Positions 10,384 to 20,879 of a stretch of DNA of 64,000 nucleotides are shown here, piece after piece. Numbering within the stretch: position 1 is the stretch's first letter; every line of letters starts with the position of its first letter. The translations under genes were made by a program, and so were the position numbers. The notes below the pieces were generated by a model. The model had not been told where the DNA came from. It did not search any database and was given only the letters and a program-made list of their open reading frames with translations. Source of the stretch: Azorinus chamasolen (Eukaryota; Mollusca; Bivalvia; Cardiida; Solecurtidae); contig OY755236.1 in assembly GCA_963576725.1 (NCBI GenBank), positions 63,462,636 to 63,526,635 of the forward strand, written 5' to 3'.

Positions 10384-12104
10384 ATCCGTTATGTCCGTCT
10401 GTCCGTCAACAATTTCAAACGACTTCTTCTCTGAAACCGACTGCCCAATTGTAACCAAACTTGGTCAGATACATACTGTTGGTGGGTGCTTCAAAAGTTG
10501 TTAAAAGATAGTGGGTGGGGCCATCGGTCTTGTTGCCATGGCAACCATACACAATATCTAGAAAAATCTTCTTCTCCAGAATGACTTGTCCGATTTGAAT
10601 ATAGTTTTCACCAAAATGTTTCTCAGTTGATAGACTTCAAAAGTTGTTAAAAGAATTTTGATCCGGCAAAAAACATGGCCGCCAGAGGGCGTTTTCATAG
10701 GAAAATCTTTAAAAATCTTCTTCTCTGAAACTGTAAGGCCTAGACCTTTGATATTTGGTATGTAGCATGATCTTATGGTCCTCTTCAAATACTGTTCAAA
10801 TTATGACCCCCGGGCCAAAAATGGCCCCGCCCAAGGGCTTATCAGTTTTTCATAGGAAAATCTTTAAAAAATCTTCTTCTCTGAAACTGTTAGGCCTAGA
10901 CCTTTGATATTTGGTATGTAGCATGATCTTATGGTCCTCTTCAAATACTGTTCAAATTATGACCCCCGGACCAAAAATGGCCCCACCCAAGGGCTTATCA
11001 GTTTTTCATAGGAAAATCTTTAAAAATCTTCTTCTCTGAAATTGTAAGGCCTAGACCTTTGATATTTGGTATGAAGCATTATCTTATGGTCCTCTACATA
11101 CTTTGTTCAAATTATGACCCCCGGGCCAAAAATGGCCCCACCCATGGGCTTATCAGTTTTTCATTGGAAAATCTTTAAAAATCTTCTTTTCTGAAACTGT
11201 TTGGCCTAGACCTTTGATAATTGTTATGTAGCATGATCTAATGGTCCTCTATAAAATAGGTTCAAATTATGACCCCCGGGCCAAAAATGGCCCCGCCCAA
11301 GGGCTTATCAGTTTTTCATAGGAAAATCTTTAAAAAATCTTCTTCTCTGAAACTGTTAGGCCTAGACCTTTGATATTTGGTATGTAGCATGATCTTATGG
11401 TCCTCTTCAAATATTGTTCAAATTATAACCCCCGGGCCAAAAATGGCCCCGCCCAAGGGCTTATCAGTTTTTCATTGGAAAATCTTTAAAAATCTACTGA
11501 AACTGTAAGGCCTAGACCATTGATATTTGGTGTGACTAACATGATCTAATGGTCCTCTATAAATATGTAGCTGTGGCTTGTGGTCCTCTGCCAAGAATGT
11601 TTAACTTACAACCCTGACCACTGGGCGAAACTTGGCCCTGCCTCAGGGCTTATCAGTTTTTCATGGGAAAAATATGAAATATTATTTCTCTCTGAAACCA
11701 TAAGGCTTAGGCCTTTAATTAATGACATACTGCTTTGCCTTGTGGTTCTCTACCAAGGTTGTCCACATAATTCTTTGTGGTAAAAAATGGCCCAGCCCCT
11801 GGGGTTATCTCAGGTGAGCGCTTCAGGGCCTCATGGCCCTCTTGTTCGACTTAGAATTTCATTGTTGGTTAAGTTTTATGTTCAGGTCCATGTCTCAGAA
11901 ACTGTCAAAGATATTTGGTTCATCTTTGGTATACATATTAACTATTACAAGGGGGACCCATTTCACAAGGGTAGGTAACCCTAAAGTTAATTTTGCTGTT
12001 GTTATCTCCCCTTTCTGACTTAGACTTCCACTACACTATCCAGCACTAAAGAAAGTGGAGCGCGCTGTCTGCGGACAGCTCTTGTTATAATCAGAATGAG
12101 TTTA

Positions 12105-12310
12105 ATTCAAGTTGATATGATATACTGTATCAGACCCTGATCAGACGGCTCCTACAGGAGCTGTCTGCTCTTGGTCTACTCTGTTTGCAAAGGTGTAGAA
12201 ATGCTTATTTTTGGATTAAAGAGATTATAGGAGTAGAAAGCTATGGGAGCTTTCTGTGTTGCTTTTAATCTGCTTTAAGCTACCACCTGCACCAGGTATT
12301 TTGTAAAACA
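12105..12310. repeat. MITE-1 and MITE-3 fragments
   Basis: The MITE-1 core 'cagaccctgatcagacggct' with 'cctacaggagctgtctgct' at 12130-12190 is followed by 'ggtgtagaaatgcttatttt'. A MITE-3 arm 'ctatgggagctttctgtg' with 'taagctaccacctgcacc' lies at 12240-12296. Confidence 0.65.
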
Positions 12311-12437
12311 TATTTCTTTATTTAATTGTTATATAAGGTTTAAGTTAGTAAGGGGTGGCTTATTAGAGTTGGGGTTGGGGTTGGAGTTATTTGGGGGAAT
12401 ATGGTATAGATATAAAAAATATACAATCAATTTTCAG

Positions 12438-12675
12438 ATTACAGCTGTATTGGAATTCAGTTCAACAAGTACAGATTCGACTAATCCACAGATAACTGCC
12501 TGTAAAGCCAAGATAGATGAAACTGCTACATTCTTTCTGTTGGGAGACAATGTTAGATGTGTAGACTCAAGTAATGTGAATAGTTTTATTCAATGGTCTC
12601 CAGTTGGTGTAGAAACTGGGCCCAGCTCCCAAGGCTGCTCCACTGGTTATACCAGTGTCAACAACAATATCTGTG
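12438..12675 (+). CDS. exon B of the extracellular protein gene
   Basis: The acceptor is 'tcaattttcag' and the donor 'tgtg|gtaagt'. It reads in phase 0 from exon A and ends in phase 1 (79 codons plus one base). The product ITAVLEFSSTSTDS... continues the unassigned extracellular segment with four cysteines (TACKAK, VRCVD, QGCST, NICG). It leads straight into the first six-Cys module in exon C. The unit 'W-S-P-V-G...C' before a GCC2/GCC3 run is reminiscent of SCUBE/SVEP1-like proteins, a weak analogy. No membrane segment is visible. Confidence 0.8.
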
Positions 12676-12736
12676 GTAAGTTTTCGCTAGTTTCCATAAC
12701 TTTTGTTTTGAATGAGTTTCAATCAATATTGTTTAA

Positions 12737-12926
12737 CCCTTTCATCCATAAGCTATTTTTAGACCCATCCTCTTCGAATGAATCTACAGAAAAGGAGCAT
12801 TAACTAGAGAAACGGATGTTTTTTAGAATTTTGTAGTTCTATAGGAGCAAATGCTCTATTTATCACAATGGTTTTAACAGGTGATTTTTACAGAGGCGTA
12901 GAAAGGCGTATATATGGAGGAAAAGG
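12737..12926. mobile_element. MITE-2, TTAA-flanked
   Basis: TTAA at 12733-12736 and 12927-12930. The ends are CCCTTTCATCCATA and 'atatggaggaaaagg'. The central hairpin arms are shortened on the left side (internal deletion relative to the copy at 7447). It starts about 60 bp after the exon B donor. Confidence 0.78.
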
Positions 12927-12930
12927 TTAA

Positions 12931-13210
12931 CCCATTCCCTGTTAAATATTCATGTAAGACATATTGACATCATGAACATTCTTTATCTGAATTTTATAAT
13001 GGTATAGGTATATTTTCCATAAATACTTGGATTGTTCTTGGTATAGGTATATTTTCCATAAATACTTGAACTGCTCTGATCTAATATTTCGACCACTAAC
13101 GGCCTTTTTCAAAGATTATCATGTCAAAATACAAGTCACATTTTTGTTACATGCATTCAGCCATAAAATCAAAGAGAATAATGTTGATCCAGCATCATGG
13201 TGACATTGGG
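12931..13210. repeat. MITE-1 end plus dispersed unit
   Basis: 'cccattccctgttaaatatt' and 'catgtaagacatattgacat' are a MITE-1 right part sharing the TTAA at 12927-12930. A short tandem duplication 'ggtataggtatattttccat' follows. 'ctctgatctaatatttcgac' to 'cataaaatcaaagagaa' recurs at 17225-17345, so this is a dispersed repeat. Confidence 0.6.
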
Positions 13211-13218
13211 TTGTTATT

Positions 13219-15431
13219 AGTCCCCCACCGGTTACCGGTTGGGGGACTATAGGTTTTCTCGATTCCGTCCGTCCGTCTGTCTGTTATGCTTCGTGTCCGG
13301 GCCATATCTCCTTCAAAGTTATGCCAAATTCATTACAACTTCACACATTGAAGAAGCATGATGAGGGCTATTGTCATGCACAAGGGCCATAACTCTAGCA
13401 TCAATATTTTTGGAGTTATTCCCCTTTTACATATTTTCTTGTCCGGACAATAACTCTTTATCTACTTTACATATGGAACAATCATGATGAAGGGTAGTGT
13501 CATGCACAAGGGCCATAACTCTAGCATCAATATTTTTTTTATCTCTTCCCCTTTTCATATTTTCTAGTCCAGTTAATAACTCTTTATGTTCTGGTTTAAT
13601 TGATTTGGAACTTCTCATATGGAACAAGCATGATGAGGTGTAGTTTCATGCACTAAAGCAATAACTCTAGCATCAATATTTTTGGAGTTACTACCCTTTT
13701 TCATATTTTCTTGTCAGGACAATATCTTTTTATTTACCGATTCAATGTATGAAAGTAGGTACTAATATCATTCAAGTGGTCATGTATATACCATGGTCAG
13801 CCACACCATAGGTGGGTGGGGTGGGGAGAGTGGAGGTTTTTTATATGCCCACCTAATAAAGGTGGTCGTATATTGGCGTGGCCCTGTCTCGGAAAACTGT
13901 TCGACAGATATTAATGAAACTTCACACAAATGTTTAATGTATCAAGATCTGAAGCTGAGTTGATTCTGAGGTTCATTTGATTTTTCGTTTCAGAGTTATG
14001 GCCCTTGTCCTTAAAAAATGCAAATAGTTTGTCCGCTGTTTTCTGGGAAAACTATATGAGAAATATTAATGAAACTTCACACAAATGTTTAATGCATCAA
14101 GATCTGAAGCTGAGTTGATTCTGAGGTTCATTTGATATGTCGTTTTGGAGTTATGGCCCTTTTACTTAAAAAATAATGTAAATACATGCAAATAGATTGT
14201 CCGCTGTTTGTGGGAAAACTATTTGAGAGATATTAATGAATTTTCACACAAATGTTTAATGCATCAAGATCAGAAGCTGAGTTGATTCTGAGGATCATTT
14301 GATTTTTCATTTCAGAGTTATGGCCCTTGTCCTTAAAAAATAATGCAAATAGATGCAAATAGTTTGTCCGCTGTTTTCTATTTGAGAGATATTAATGGAA
14401 CTTCACACAAATGTTTAATGCATCAAGATCTGAAGCTGATTGATTCTGAGGTTCATTTGATTTTTCGTTTCAGAGTTATGGCCCTTTTACGTTAAAAATA
14501 ATGCAAATATATGCAAATAGTTTGTCCGCTGTTTTCTGGGAAAACTATTTGAGAGATATTAATGAAACAAAAGACAACTGTTTAATGCATCAAGATCTGA
14601 AGCTGAGTCGATTCTGAGGTTCGTTTGATTTTTCATTTCAGAGTTATGGCCCTTTTACTTAAAAAATAATGCAAATATATGCATATAGTTTGTCCGCTGC
14701 TTTGTGGGAAAACTATTTGACAGATATTAATGAAACTTCACACACATGTTTAATGCATCAAAACCTGAAGCTAACTTAATTCTGAGGTTCACTTGATTTG
14801 CTGTTTTGGAGTTATGACCCTTGCACTTAAAAGAAATAATGCAAATCTATGCAAATATATATATGAGGATGGCCATAACTGATATTTACTTCAATTATTT
14901 TTATATGGTTAAACCTTAATATGAATTTTCACATATATTGCGGGGGTTTTGGTAAGTCATTTTATTCTTAAATTATGGTCCTTGAACTTTGTGTGTTCGT
15001 TGCTTTGTTTGTCAATCAGCTTTTAGTTTGTCTCTTGTTTTCTGGGAAAACTATTAAAATGAAATAAATGAAACTTAAAGGAAATGATTTAAGCAACAAA
15101 ATCGGAAGCTGAGTTTATTTTGAGGTTCATTCAGTTTGTTTTTACAGAGTTATGGCCTTTGCACTTTTCAAAAATCTGCAAATATGAGGATATTTTTTTA
15201 TTCAACTTTTTTATTTAATAAGATAATCACTTCATTTTTTTAAAAAAAATAGTATCACCTTAATATGGAAATCAAGTTCTGAAGCACAGATTAGAAAATG
15301 TCAACACTTATAAGGCATATTGAATCAGAGAAAGTTTGCAAGTGGGCGTATTATGTACCGTATGCGGTACTCTTGTTTTTCAGTCCGGTAGGGGACTCAT
15401 GTCTTGCATAGCAATACAACATGCCCTTGTT
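13219..15431 (+). mobile_element. HTR-J element hosting a nested HTR-C
   Basis: 5' hairpin AGTCCCCCaCCGG / CCGGttGGGGGACT, then ATAGGTTTTCTCG and a GTCCGTCCGTCTGTCTGT tract. Body monomers have 'ggccataactctagcatca' and 'tttttggagttattcccctt'. HTR-C is inserted after 'ggaggtttttt' at 13843. The remaining 3' end at 15378-15431 has the inverted arm GGGGACT and ends in GCCCTTGTT. Its second hairpin (TTGCataGCAA) is weak. Confidence 0.7.
13843..15377 (+). mobile_element. HTR-C element nested in HTR-J
   Basis: 5' hairpin ATATGCCCACCT aata AAGGTGGTCGTATA, then TTGGCGTGGCC. Body monomers of about 165 bp with 'tttgtccgctgttttctgg', 'gatattaatgaaacttcaca', 'caagatctgaagctgagt' and 'agagttatggccctt'. 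The 3' end: inverted arm GGGCGTAT, hairpin GTACCGtatgCGGTAC, then TCTTGTT. The second copy at 29541 has the same borders. Confidence 0.82.
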
Positions 15432-15559
15432 TTAAGTGACATGACATCATCAAATGACATCATCAAAATAATGTGGTCATGAGTGCAAAGACGTCATGCA
15501 TGCATTAGTGCATTATCCTCCTTGATGTTACAACCAAATCGTCTGTATTATATTTTCAT

Positions 15560-15667
15560 TGGCAAACAGAGCAGACCCTGATCAGTCAGTTCTTATAGGA
15601 GCCATCTTGCCTGGGTCTACCCTGTTTCTTGTTTGCAAAAGTAAAAGCATTTGTATGAAGGAAAGGG
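15560..15667. repeat. MITE-1 right part
   Basis: Core 'gcaaacagagcagaccctga' then 'ttcttataggagcca', ending 'tgaaggaaaggg' before TTAA. The left part is missing. Confidence 0.7.
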
Positions 15668-15790
15668 TTAAATCAAGGTATTTTTGGTTTCTGGGGCACA
15701 GTTTCTCAGTGGTATAGCACCCCCTCATGATTTGGAGGTAATGAGTTTGTACCTCAGTGGTGGCTTGCACGTTCCCAATTCTGTATTTAA

Positions 15791-15997
15791 CCCTTTCCTC
15801 CATAGGCTATTTTTAAATCCAACCTCTTTGAATGAATCTACCCAAAAAGAGCATTGACTAGAGAAAAGTAAAATTTATGATTTTGTAGTTTGAAACCATT
15901 GCGATAAATAGAGTATTTGCTCCTATAGGAGCAAATGCTCTATTTATCACAATGGTTTATTACAGAGGTGTAGAAAGGCGTATTTATGGAGGAAGGG
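15791..15997. mobile_element. MITE-2, TTAA-flanked, first of a four-element run
   Basis: Left TTAA at 15787-15790, ends CCCTTTCCTCCATA and 'atttatggaggaagggg'; the right TTAA has decayed to GTAA. The central hairpin 'gagtatttgctcctatagg' / 'agcaaatgctctatttatc' is nearly perfect. Confidence 0.82.
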
Positions 15998-16001
15998 GTA
16001 A

Positions 16002-16219
16002 CACTTTCCCTGTTCAATATTCATGTAAGAAATGCCTTAATAAATGACATCAGGAATTTTTTATTAGCTGAATTTCATAGCGGTAATATAATTTTTTCAG
16101 TGAAAAAATGTAGGATCATATCTAAATTATACCAAAAGCAAACAGAGCAGACAGAGTCATCTGATCTGGGTCTACTCTGTTTACAAAGGCATGGAAAGAT
16201 GTTGATATGAAGGAAACAT
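16002..16219. mobile_element. MITE-1, TTAA-flanked
   Basis: It abuts the preceding MITE-2. The ends are 'cactttccctgttcaatatt' and 'gatatgaaggaaacat' before TTAA at 16220. Its core 'aaacagagcagacagag...ggtctactctgtttac' has lost one arm. Confidence 0.75.
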
Positions 16220-16223
16220 TTAA

Positions 16224-16341
16224 CCTTTCTTTGCCTTTGCAAACTGAGTGGACCCAGATCAGATGGCTTCTGAAGCAGTCCTCTGATCAGGGTCTGCTTT
16301 GTTTGCATATGGAATAACATAAATATTCATGGAGTGAAGGA
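16224..16341. mobile_element. short MITE-1 derivative, TTAA-flanked
   Basis: It lies between TTAA at 16220-16223 and TTAA at 16342-16345. It keeps only the core 'tggacccagatcagatggct' / 'tgatcagggtctgctttg' and short ends. Confidence 0.75.
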
Positions 16342-16345
16342 TTAA

Positions 16346-16562
16346 CCCTTCGCTTGCTATTCACGTCAATATACCTTCCTGTAAATAGTGAAGACCCAGA
16401 TGAGACGGCTCCTGCAGGAGCTGTCTCATCAGGGTCTGCACTATTTACAAGTTGATTGTGCAACCAGTGCACTCCACAGCAGTGATTGCACAGTGAAATA
16501 CTTGTATACAGTGAAGATATATGTAATTATACAACAGGGCATGAAATTCAGCAAGCGAAGGG
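16346..16562. mobile_element. MITE-5, perfect 18-bp inverted ends at TTAA
   Basis: The ends ATTAACCCTTCGCTTGCT (16341-16358) and its exact reverse complement (16550-16567) include the TTAA. The central hairpin is 'agatgagacggctcctgc' / 'aggagctgtctcatc'. CCC/GGG at TTAA supports piggyBac-type mobilisation. It ends about 170 bp before exon C. Confidence 0.85.
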
Positions 16563-16732
16563 TTAATAAAGACTTGTGGGCCCATAACAATATATGTTGA
16601 TATTCCTAGCTTAAACCTTTTGCAATTTTCCTCCAGAAAGAAAGATAAAAAAAGACTTCTACCTGGAAATAACTTTTAATATAATATAGGAAAAAAATAT
16701 CTATACATAATCACTGTATATTTTGTTTACAG

Positions 16733-16882
16733 TTCCCTGTAGTCCTGGTTCTGTCTATGATGAGAACTCAGATGACTGCACCCAGTGTCCTATTGACCAG
16801 TTCCAGCCCCTTGCAGACCAGATCCAGTGTGAAAACTGTCCTACCAATGCCAATGCCAATGTAGAGCGTATAGAATGTCTTG
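16733..16882 (+). CDS. exon C: six-Cys GCC2/GCC3 module 1
   Basis: The acceptor is 'ttttgtttacag' and the donor 'cttg|gtgagt'. Length 150, phase 1 in and phase 1 out. The product VPCSPGSVYDENSDDCTQC... has six cysteines in the C-x-PG-x-Y...C-x2-C-P...C-x2-C...C spacing of GCC2/GCC3 (ephrin-receptor-like) modules, known in SCUBE, SVEP1 and ephrin receptors. Each module is expected to form three disulfides outside the cell. Symmetric 1-1 phase makes it a shuffling-competent cassette, followed by two more of the same type in exons D and E. Confidence 0.88.
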
Positions 16883-17742
16883 GTGAGTAGTACAACTGAA
16901 TCACAGAGGCCCAGATAAGATGCGGAAATGTTTTCAAGAATATCTCCTTTTTGTGTTACCTGCCGAAAGGCAGTGTGTCAGGGTTCCCACGGACAGGGAA
17001 AAGTCAGGGAAAAAAGATTTTTTTTCAAGGTCAGGGAAAAGTCAGGGAATTTTTTAATTGGTCAGGGAAATTTGGAATTTGGCAAAAGTCAGGGAAAAGT
17101 CAGGGAATTTTGGATCCAAAGGATGAGGGCTGAGGAAATATGTCAAAAAGGAGAAAGACTGAAAATAAAAGGCTAAGGCAGTTTCTTCAATTTTGACTAA
17201 ACCAAACATCTTTATACATAAATACTTGAATTGCTCTGATCTAATATGTTGACCATTAAGGGCCTTTTTCAAAGATTATCATGTCAAAATACATGTCACA
17301 TTTTTATTGTTTCATGCATTCAGCCATAAAATCAAAGAGAACATCTTTACACATCTTTGATTAGCTTTGTATATTTCACATCCAAATTTTATAGTATATC
17401 TGTCACGAAGTCTGTTAAAACAAAATCATTGGAGAATTCTGGCACCTCTGCAAGACTCCAGCATCCATTTTGACAGCAGTGCTACAATAGGGCAGCAATG
17501 CTAGATATTGGACATTCTACTGTAGTGTCTTCACTTGTTAGGACAGGCTGGGCAGCGGTGCAAGATATTCGACATTCTACTGTACTGTCTTCACTTGCCG
17601 GCGGCAATATTTGGTCTGCTATTATGAAAACAGTGAAAATGTAGACCCTTTTCTGGCATCTATATAGACCCATTAAAAGGACCTATTTTTCCCAATTTGG
17701 GAAAAATATCCCAAGTGATGCAAAATTTTGATTAAATTGCAA

Positions 17743-17868
17743 AACAAGAGGGCCTGAAAGGCCCTGATATCACTCACCAGAAAAAAAGAGGAGAATATTT
17801 TCAAAGTTTTCACCATGTGTTTCTATAGAAAACTAACCAGCCCTGGGACGGGGCCAATTTTGACCCCA
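17743..17868 (-). repeat. HTR-A 3' end fragment, minus strand
   Basis: AACAAGAGGGCC with its hairpin partner and CACTCACC, then one partial monomer ('gccctgggacggggccaatt'). It is the reverse complement of an HTR-A tail, truncated after about 126 bp. Confidence 0.8.
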
Positions 17869-17955
17869 TTTTATTAGCATGCTGTATCAGTGTCTTACAC
17901 ACTGTATGACGTACTATTTTAAAATTCAGCTTACATAGAAAAACTGAAAGATTAA

Positions 17956-18199
17956 CCATTTCTACCATAGATACACATTTTATCACCTTTGCAAACAGAA
18001 TAGACCCATATCAGACAGCTCCTGTAGGAGCTGCCTGATCAGGGTCTACTCTGTTTGCTTAGAAAAATATCATAAATCTGAGTTTTTACTGTAGTCTACT
18101 GCCAAAATATTTCTTAACTTTGCTTTAAAAAAATTTTTTTTACTTAATTATATATTCATAGTAGATGGAGTCTCTATTAAAAAATAATGGAGGAAAGGT
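17956..18199. mobile_element. MITE-1, TTAA-flanked
   Basis: TTAA at 17952-17955 and 18200-18203. The near-perfect core is 'catatcagacagctcctgt' / 'aggagctgcctgatcaggg' between 'gcaaacagaatagaccc' and 'gtctactctgtttgc'. Confidence 0.8.
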
Positions 18200-19110
18200 T
18201 TAAGAGAGGTAGAAAATGTTCAAGATACTTTATACTTTGGGTGCATATTAGGATATGTTTGGCATCCTGCATGTAACATTCAATATTGAGCAATTAAAAA
18301 TGAAAGAGTCAAAAACATTTTTTTTTAAATGATCAAAACACTACTGCTGTATATATAGTTGTCATAAAGAGAGAGATGGTAAGGATTGGCTGATGGGGAG
18401 GACGGAGGCCAACATTTATCGATCATGCTCATAGATGACCAATTAAACTTAATCTGTTAACATGGGGTCAGGGAAAATTGAAATTCGGACAGGGAAAAGT
18501 CAGTGAAAAGTCAGGGAATTTTATTTTTTCTGTTTTGTGGGAACCCTGGTGTGTCACTTAGGGATCACTTTTCTGTCGTCTGTCTGTCTGTCTGTCTGCC
18601 CCTCACACTTTTTAGCTCACCTGAGCCAAAGGCTCAAGGTGAGCTATTGTGACCGCCTGTCGTCCGTCTGTCCATCTGTCCGTCCGTCTGTCCGTTCACT
18701 TTTATTTCAAATGACTTCTTCTCCTAAACCACTGGGAGGATTTCAACCAAATTTCACAGAAATGTACCTTAGGGTGTCCTCTATCAGTTTTGTTAAAATC
18801 ATGACCCCCGGGCAAAAAATGGCCCAGCCCCACTTCTTTTACAGGTTTTTATTGCTTTCGAAGAATGCAATATAGCGATCGGTCGTTTTTACGGCAAAGA
18901 GTTCACTATTTCTTGTGAACATGCGCAAGAGAAAATAGTTCTCTTCAATTCTAAACTAGTTTTGTTGTAAATTGTTCATTAATTTATTTACTTTTCATGC
19001 ATTTAATAACACTTCGCTTTGTCAGATAACTTCTAGTCTACACAAGATCAACCTTTTAAAAGCTTGAATTATTGAATATACTCCCAAAAACGCGAAAGAA
19101 TATCGGTATG

Positions 19111-19226
19111 ACTAAACACCGGATCTGACCAGATATGAAGTTCATATCCGCGGATATGAGTTGCGCAAGCTTGAAAATCAGCATTTATCATATACGCGTA
19201 TATGAACCTCATTCCTGGTGTTTAGT
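19111..19226. repeat. foldback element, 116 bp
   Basis: The outer arms ACTAAACACC / GGTGTTTAGT enclose inner near-palindromes CATATCCGCGGATATG and CATATACGCGTATATG. No coding content. Confidence 0.7.
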
Positions 19227-19344
19227 TAAACATTGTTTTCGCAACACATTGGCGTTTCTACAGCAGCAATAGCTTGTCTGTAAATTATAAATTTCTTCTC
19301 CGCCGATAGCAAAGACTTCCCAACTAGAAAACCTGTTGTGTTTT

Positions 19345-19614
19345 TCATTGATCAATTACCTCTCCGCCGTGTACGTGATAAAACGCTAACCGCATTTCTA
19401 TACATCCGTCTAACCTAGAGATCTGAGTAATCCGTATAGCGTTTATGAATCGCAGTGTCTGTACTTTCGCTTTCATACCAGCAGTACCACAACAATTTCT
19501 TTCTATTAGCGTAATTTTACTGATGAAACACGATAGAGATGCCAACTTCTCTTGCAGTGTTAACAGGCTAGTATGCGTATTACTCTCTACAATGGATTTA
19601 ATTAGTTTCTCCAC
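19345..19614 (-). CDS. unrecognised 89-codon frame
   Basis: MEKLIKSIVESNTHTSLLTL... has balanced composition and no repeat ancestry, unlike most short frames here, but shows no motif I recognise. It could be an exon fragment carried by the insert or chance. No splice pairing or promoter was demonstrated, so it is reported only as a candidate. Confidence 0.15.
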   Translation of the reverse strand: MEKLIKSIVESNTHTSLLTLQEKLASLSCFISKITLIERNCCGTAGMKAKVQTLRFINAIRITQISRLDGCIEMRLAFYHVHGGEVIDQ

Positions 19615-20060
19615 AAACCGAGATGGAACTTTCCATTCATGCCATTGTCATCGCAAAAATGCGAGACATACATGTAGGCTTCTTCATTTACAAAAAATGC
19701 GGATGATATCTTTTATCTACCAAAAGTCCGATCATATTTGTCTTGGTTAATGGAATAGTTGAGATTTACTGTGATTTCTGATTTATAATGGGTTTTTATG
19801 AAAACTCATTGATGACGTGTTTACAATTTTAGTAATAGCCAAGAGTTATGCAGTTGCAGACAAAACACACAAGAAAAACACCATTAAATTATCAGAACTG
19901 CATGAAATGCTTTTAATTGAATTGTACTGTCACTTGATAGAGAAAATATGAACATGTTAAATGTTATGTTGATATTTTCTGATCTTTCATTTCACGCTTA
20001 TTTTTCCCCTCCGGTAAGGCCATGCCCTTTCCCTAAAATCAAAGAAAAAACCCTGGGAGA

Positions 20061-20879
20061 TGTCATAGCAAAGAACATTTGACAACAAATTTGATATGAA
20101 ATAGCCAGAGATGATATCATTCTTGGCCATCAATATCCTGATCTGATGGAAATGAAGTTATATTTTAAAAAGGTGTAAAACAGTGTCTACTCTGATCATG
20201 TATATTTACAGGGGTTAGTCTCCGTTTGGCTATTTTGAATAGACCCAGTAATGATAGAACAATTATAGAATTCATTTGAAAATGATTTATCTGTAATCTT
20301 GAGTGTTAATAACAAAATGCTGTCAGTCCAAATTTCAAGAATAAATTGGAATATAAAAGTTGGGATTCATATAAGTTTATGATCAGTGGAATTCATGGTG
20401 GAGTTTTGATAGGATAAAACATCATATGGATTATTAGGAATTAACTGTACATTTGATATCATTATGAATCAACCAAGATTTTGGATTAATGTTTGTGTGT
20501 TTGCATACATGTATATAAACCCGAACAAAATTTAACTAAAATTTCATACTACGTTGTCTAAACAGTAGTTAAAATTCTAGGATTCATAATTAATAAGGAG
20601 GGTAGTGCTTTGAAATACACAACAGCATTTGATATTGCTTTGATATGAATTGAAAGATGGACACTGTCACTCAGCATTGCATTTCTGACTTGTTGAAGTC
20701 AAGGACTGTCTGAGTGTTACTAATAACCACTTTGCTTATGGTTTGACTGTTGCTACAGTCTGTCATATTTTTAGTATTACATTAAACAATTCCAAGACGT
20801 CAAAAATGGTGATTAACATGTACAGCAACTTCTTCCCTTACACTTAACATCCTTATCAAACTCGAAAGCAATTATGGCT
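20061..20879. other. no feature recognised
   Basis: AT-rich sequence without repeats, splice-coherent frames or hairpins that I could identify. Confidence 0.4.

Larger units (their letters stand above)
10051..11846 (+). mobile_element. HTR-A element nested in HTR-H
   Basis: 5' hairpin AGCTCACC AGAGCAC / GTGCTC, AAGGTGAGCT, then TTTGTGAT and a GTCCGTCTGTCCGTCTGTCC tract. The body has about 154-bp monomers ('cctagacctttgatatttgg', 'tatgtagcatgatcttatgg', 'tggccccgcccaagggct'). The 3' end is GGTGAGCGCTTCAGGGCC, TCA loop, TGGCCC and TCTTGTT. A 237-bp TIR element is inserted in the GTCCGTC tract. Confidence 0.82.
9837..12086 (+). mobile_element. HTR-H element hosting a nested HTR-A
   Basis: 5' hairpin: AGCgaCACTTTTTcAAAAAGTGgaGCT, then ATTGTCATGACC and a GTCGGCGTCGGCG tract. 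Two body monomers carry 'gaaaccatcaaagatatttg', 'gttcatatttggtatg' and 'gggacccatttcacaagggt'. The 3' end holds the inverted arm AGTGGAGCG, hairpin GCTGTCtgcgGACAGC and TCTTGTT. HTR-A (10051-11846) sits in the 'gccccttttt' T-tract of the first monomer; the second monomer keeps the uninterrupted 'ctcccctttctgacttaga'. Confidence 0.8.
16979..18548. mobile_element. hAT-like non-autonomous element
   Basis: Inverted ends CAGGGTTCCCAC / GTGGGAACCCTG, flanked by GTGTGT on both sides (16973-16978 and 18549-18554). Multiple 'cagggaaaagtcagggaa' repeats lie next to both ends. CAGGG ends suggest hAT, whose duplications are usually 8 bp; here only six bases match and the site is GT-rich, so the duplication length is uncertain. 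The interior holds a reverse HTR-A fragment and a MITE-1. No transposase was found. Confidence 0.72.
18870..20060. other. unassigned insert with higher CpG content
   Basis: No monomer repeats. It has more CG dinucleotides than its surroundings ('gcgatcggtcg', 'acgcgaaag', 'ctccgccgtgtacgtg'). It ends with 'aaagaaaaaaccctggg', which looks like a transposon end whose partner was not found. It holds the foldback at 19111-19226 and a minus-strand frame at 19345-19614. Confidence 0.4.
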
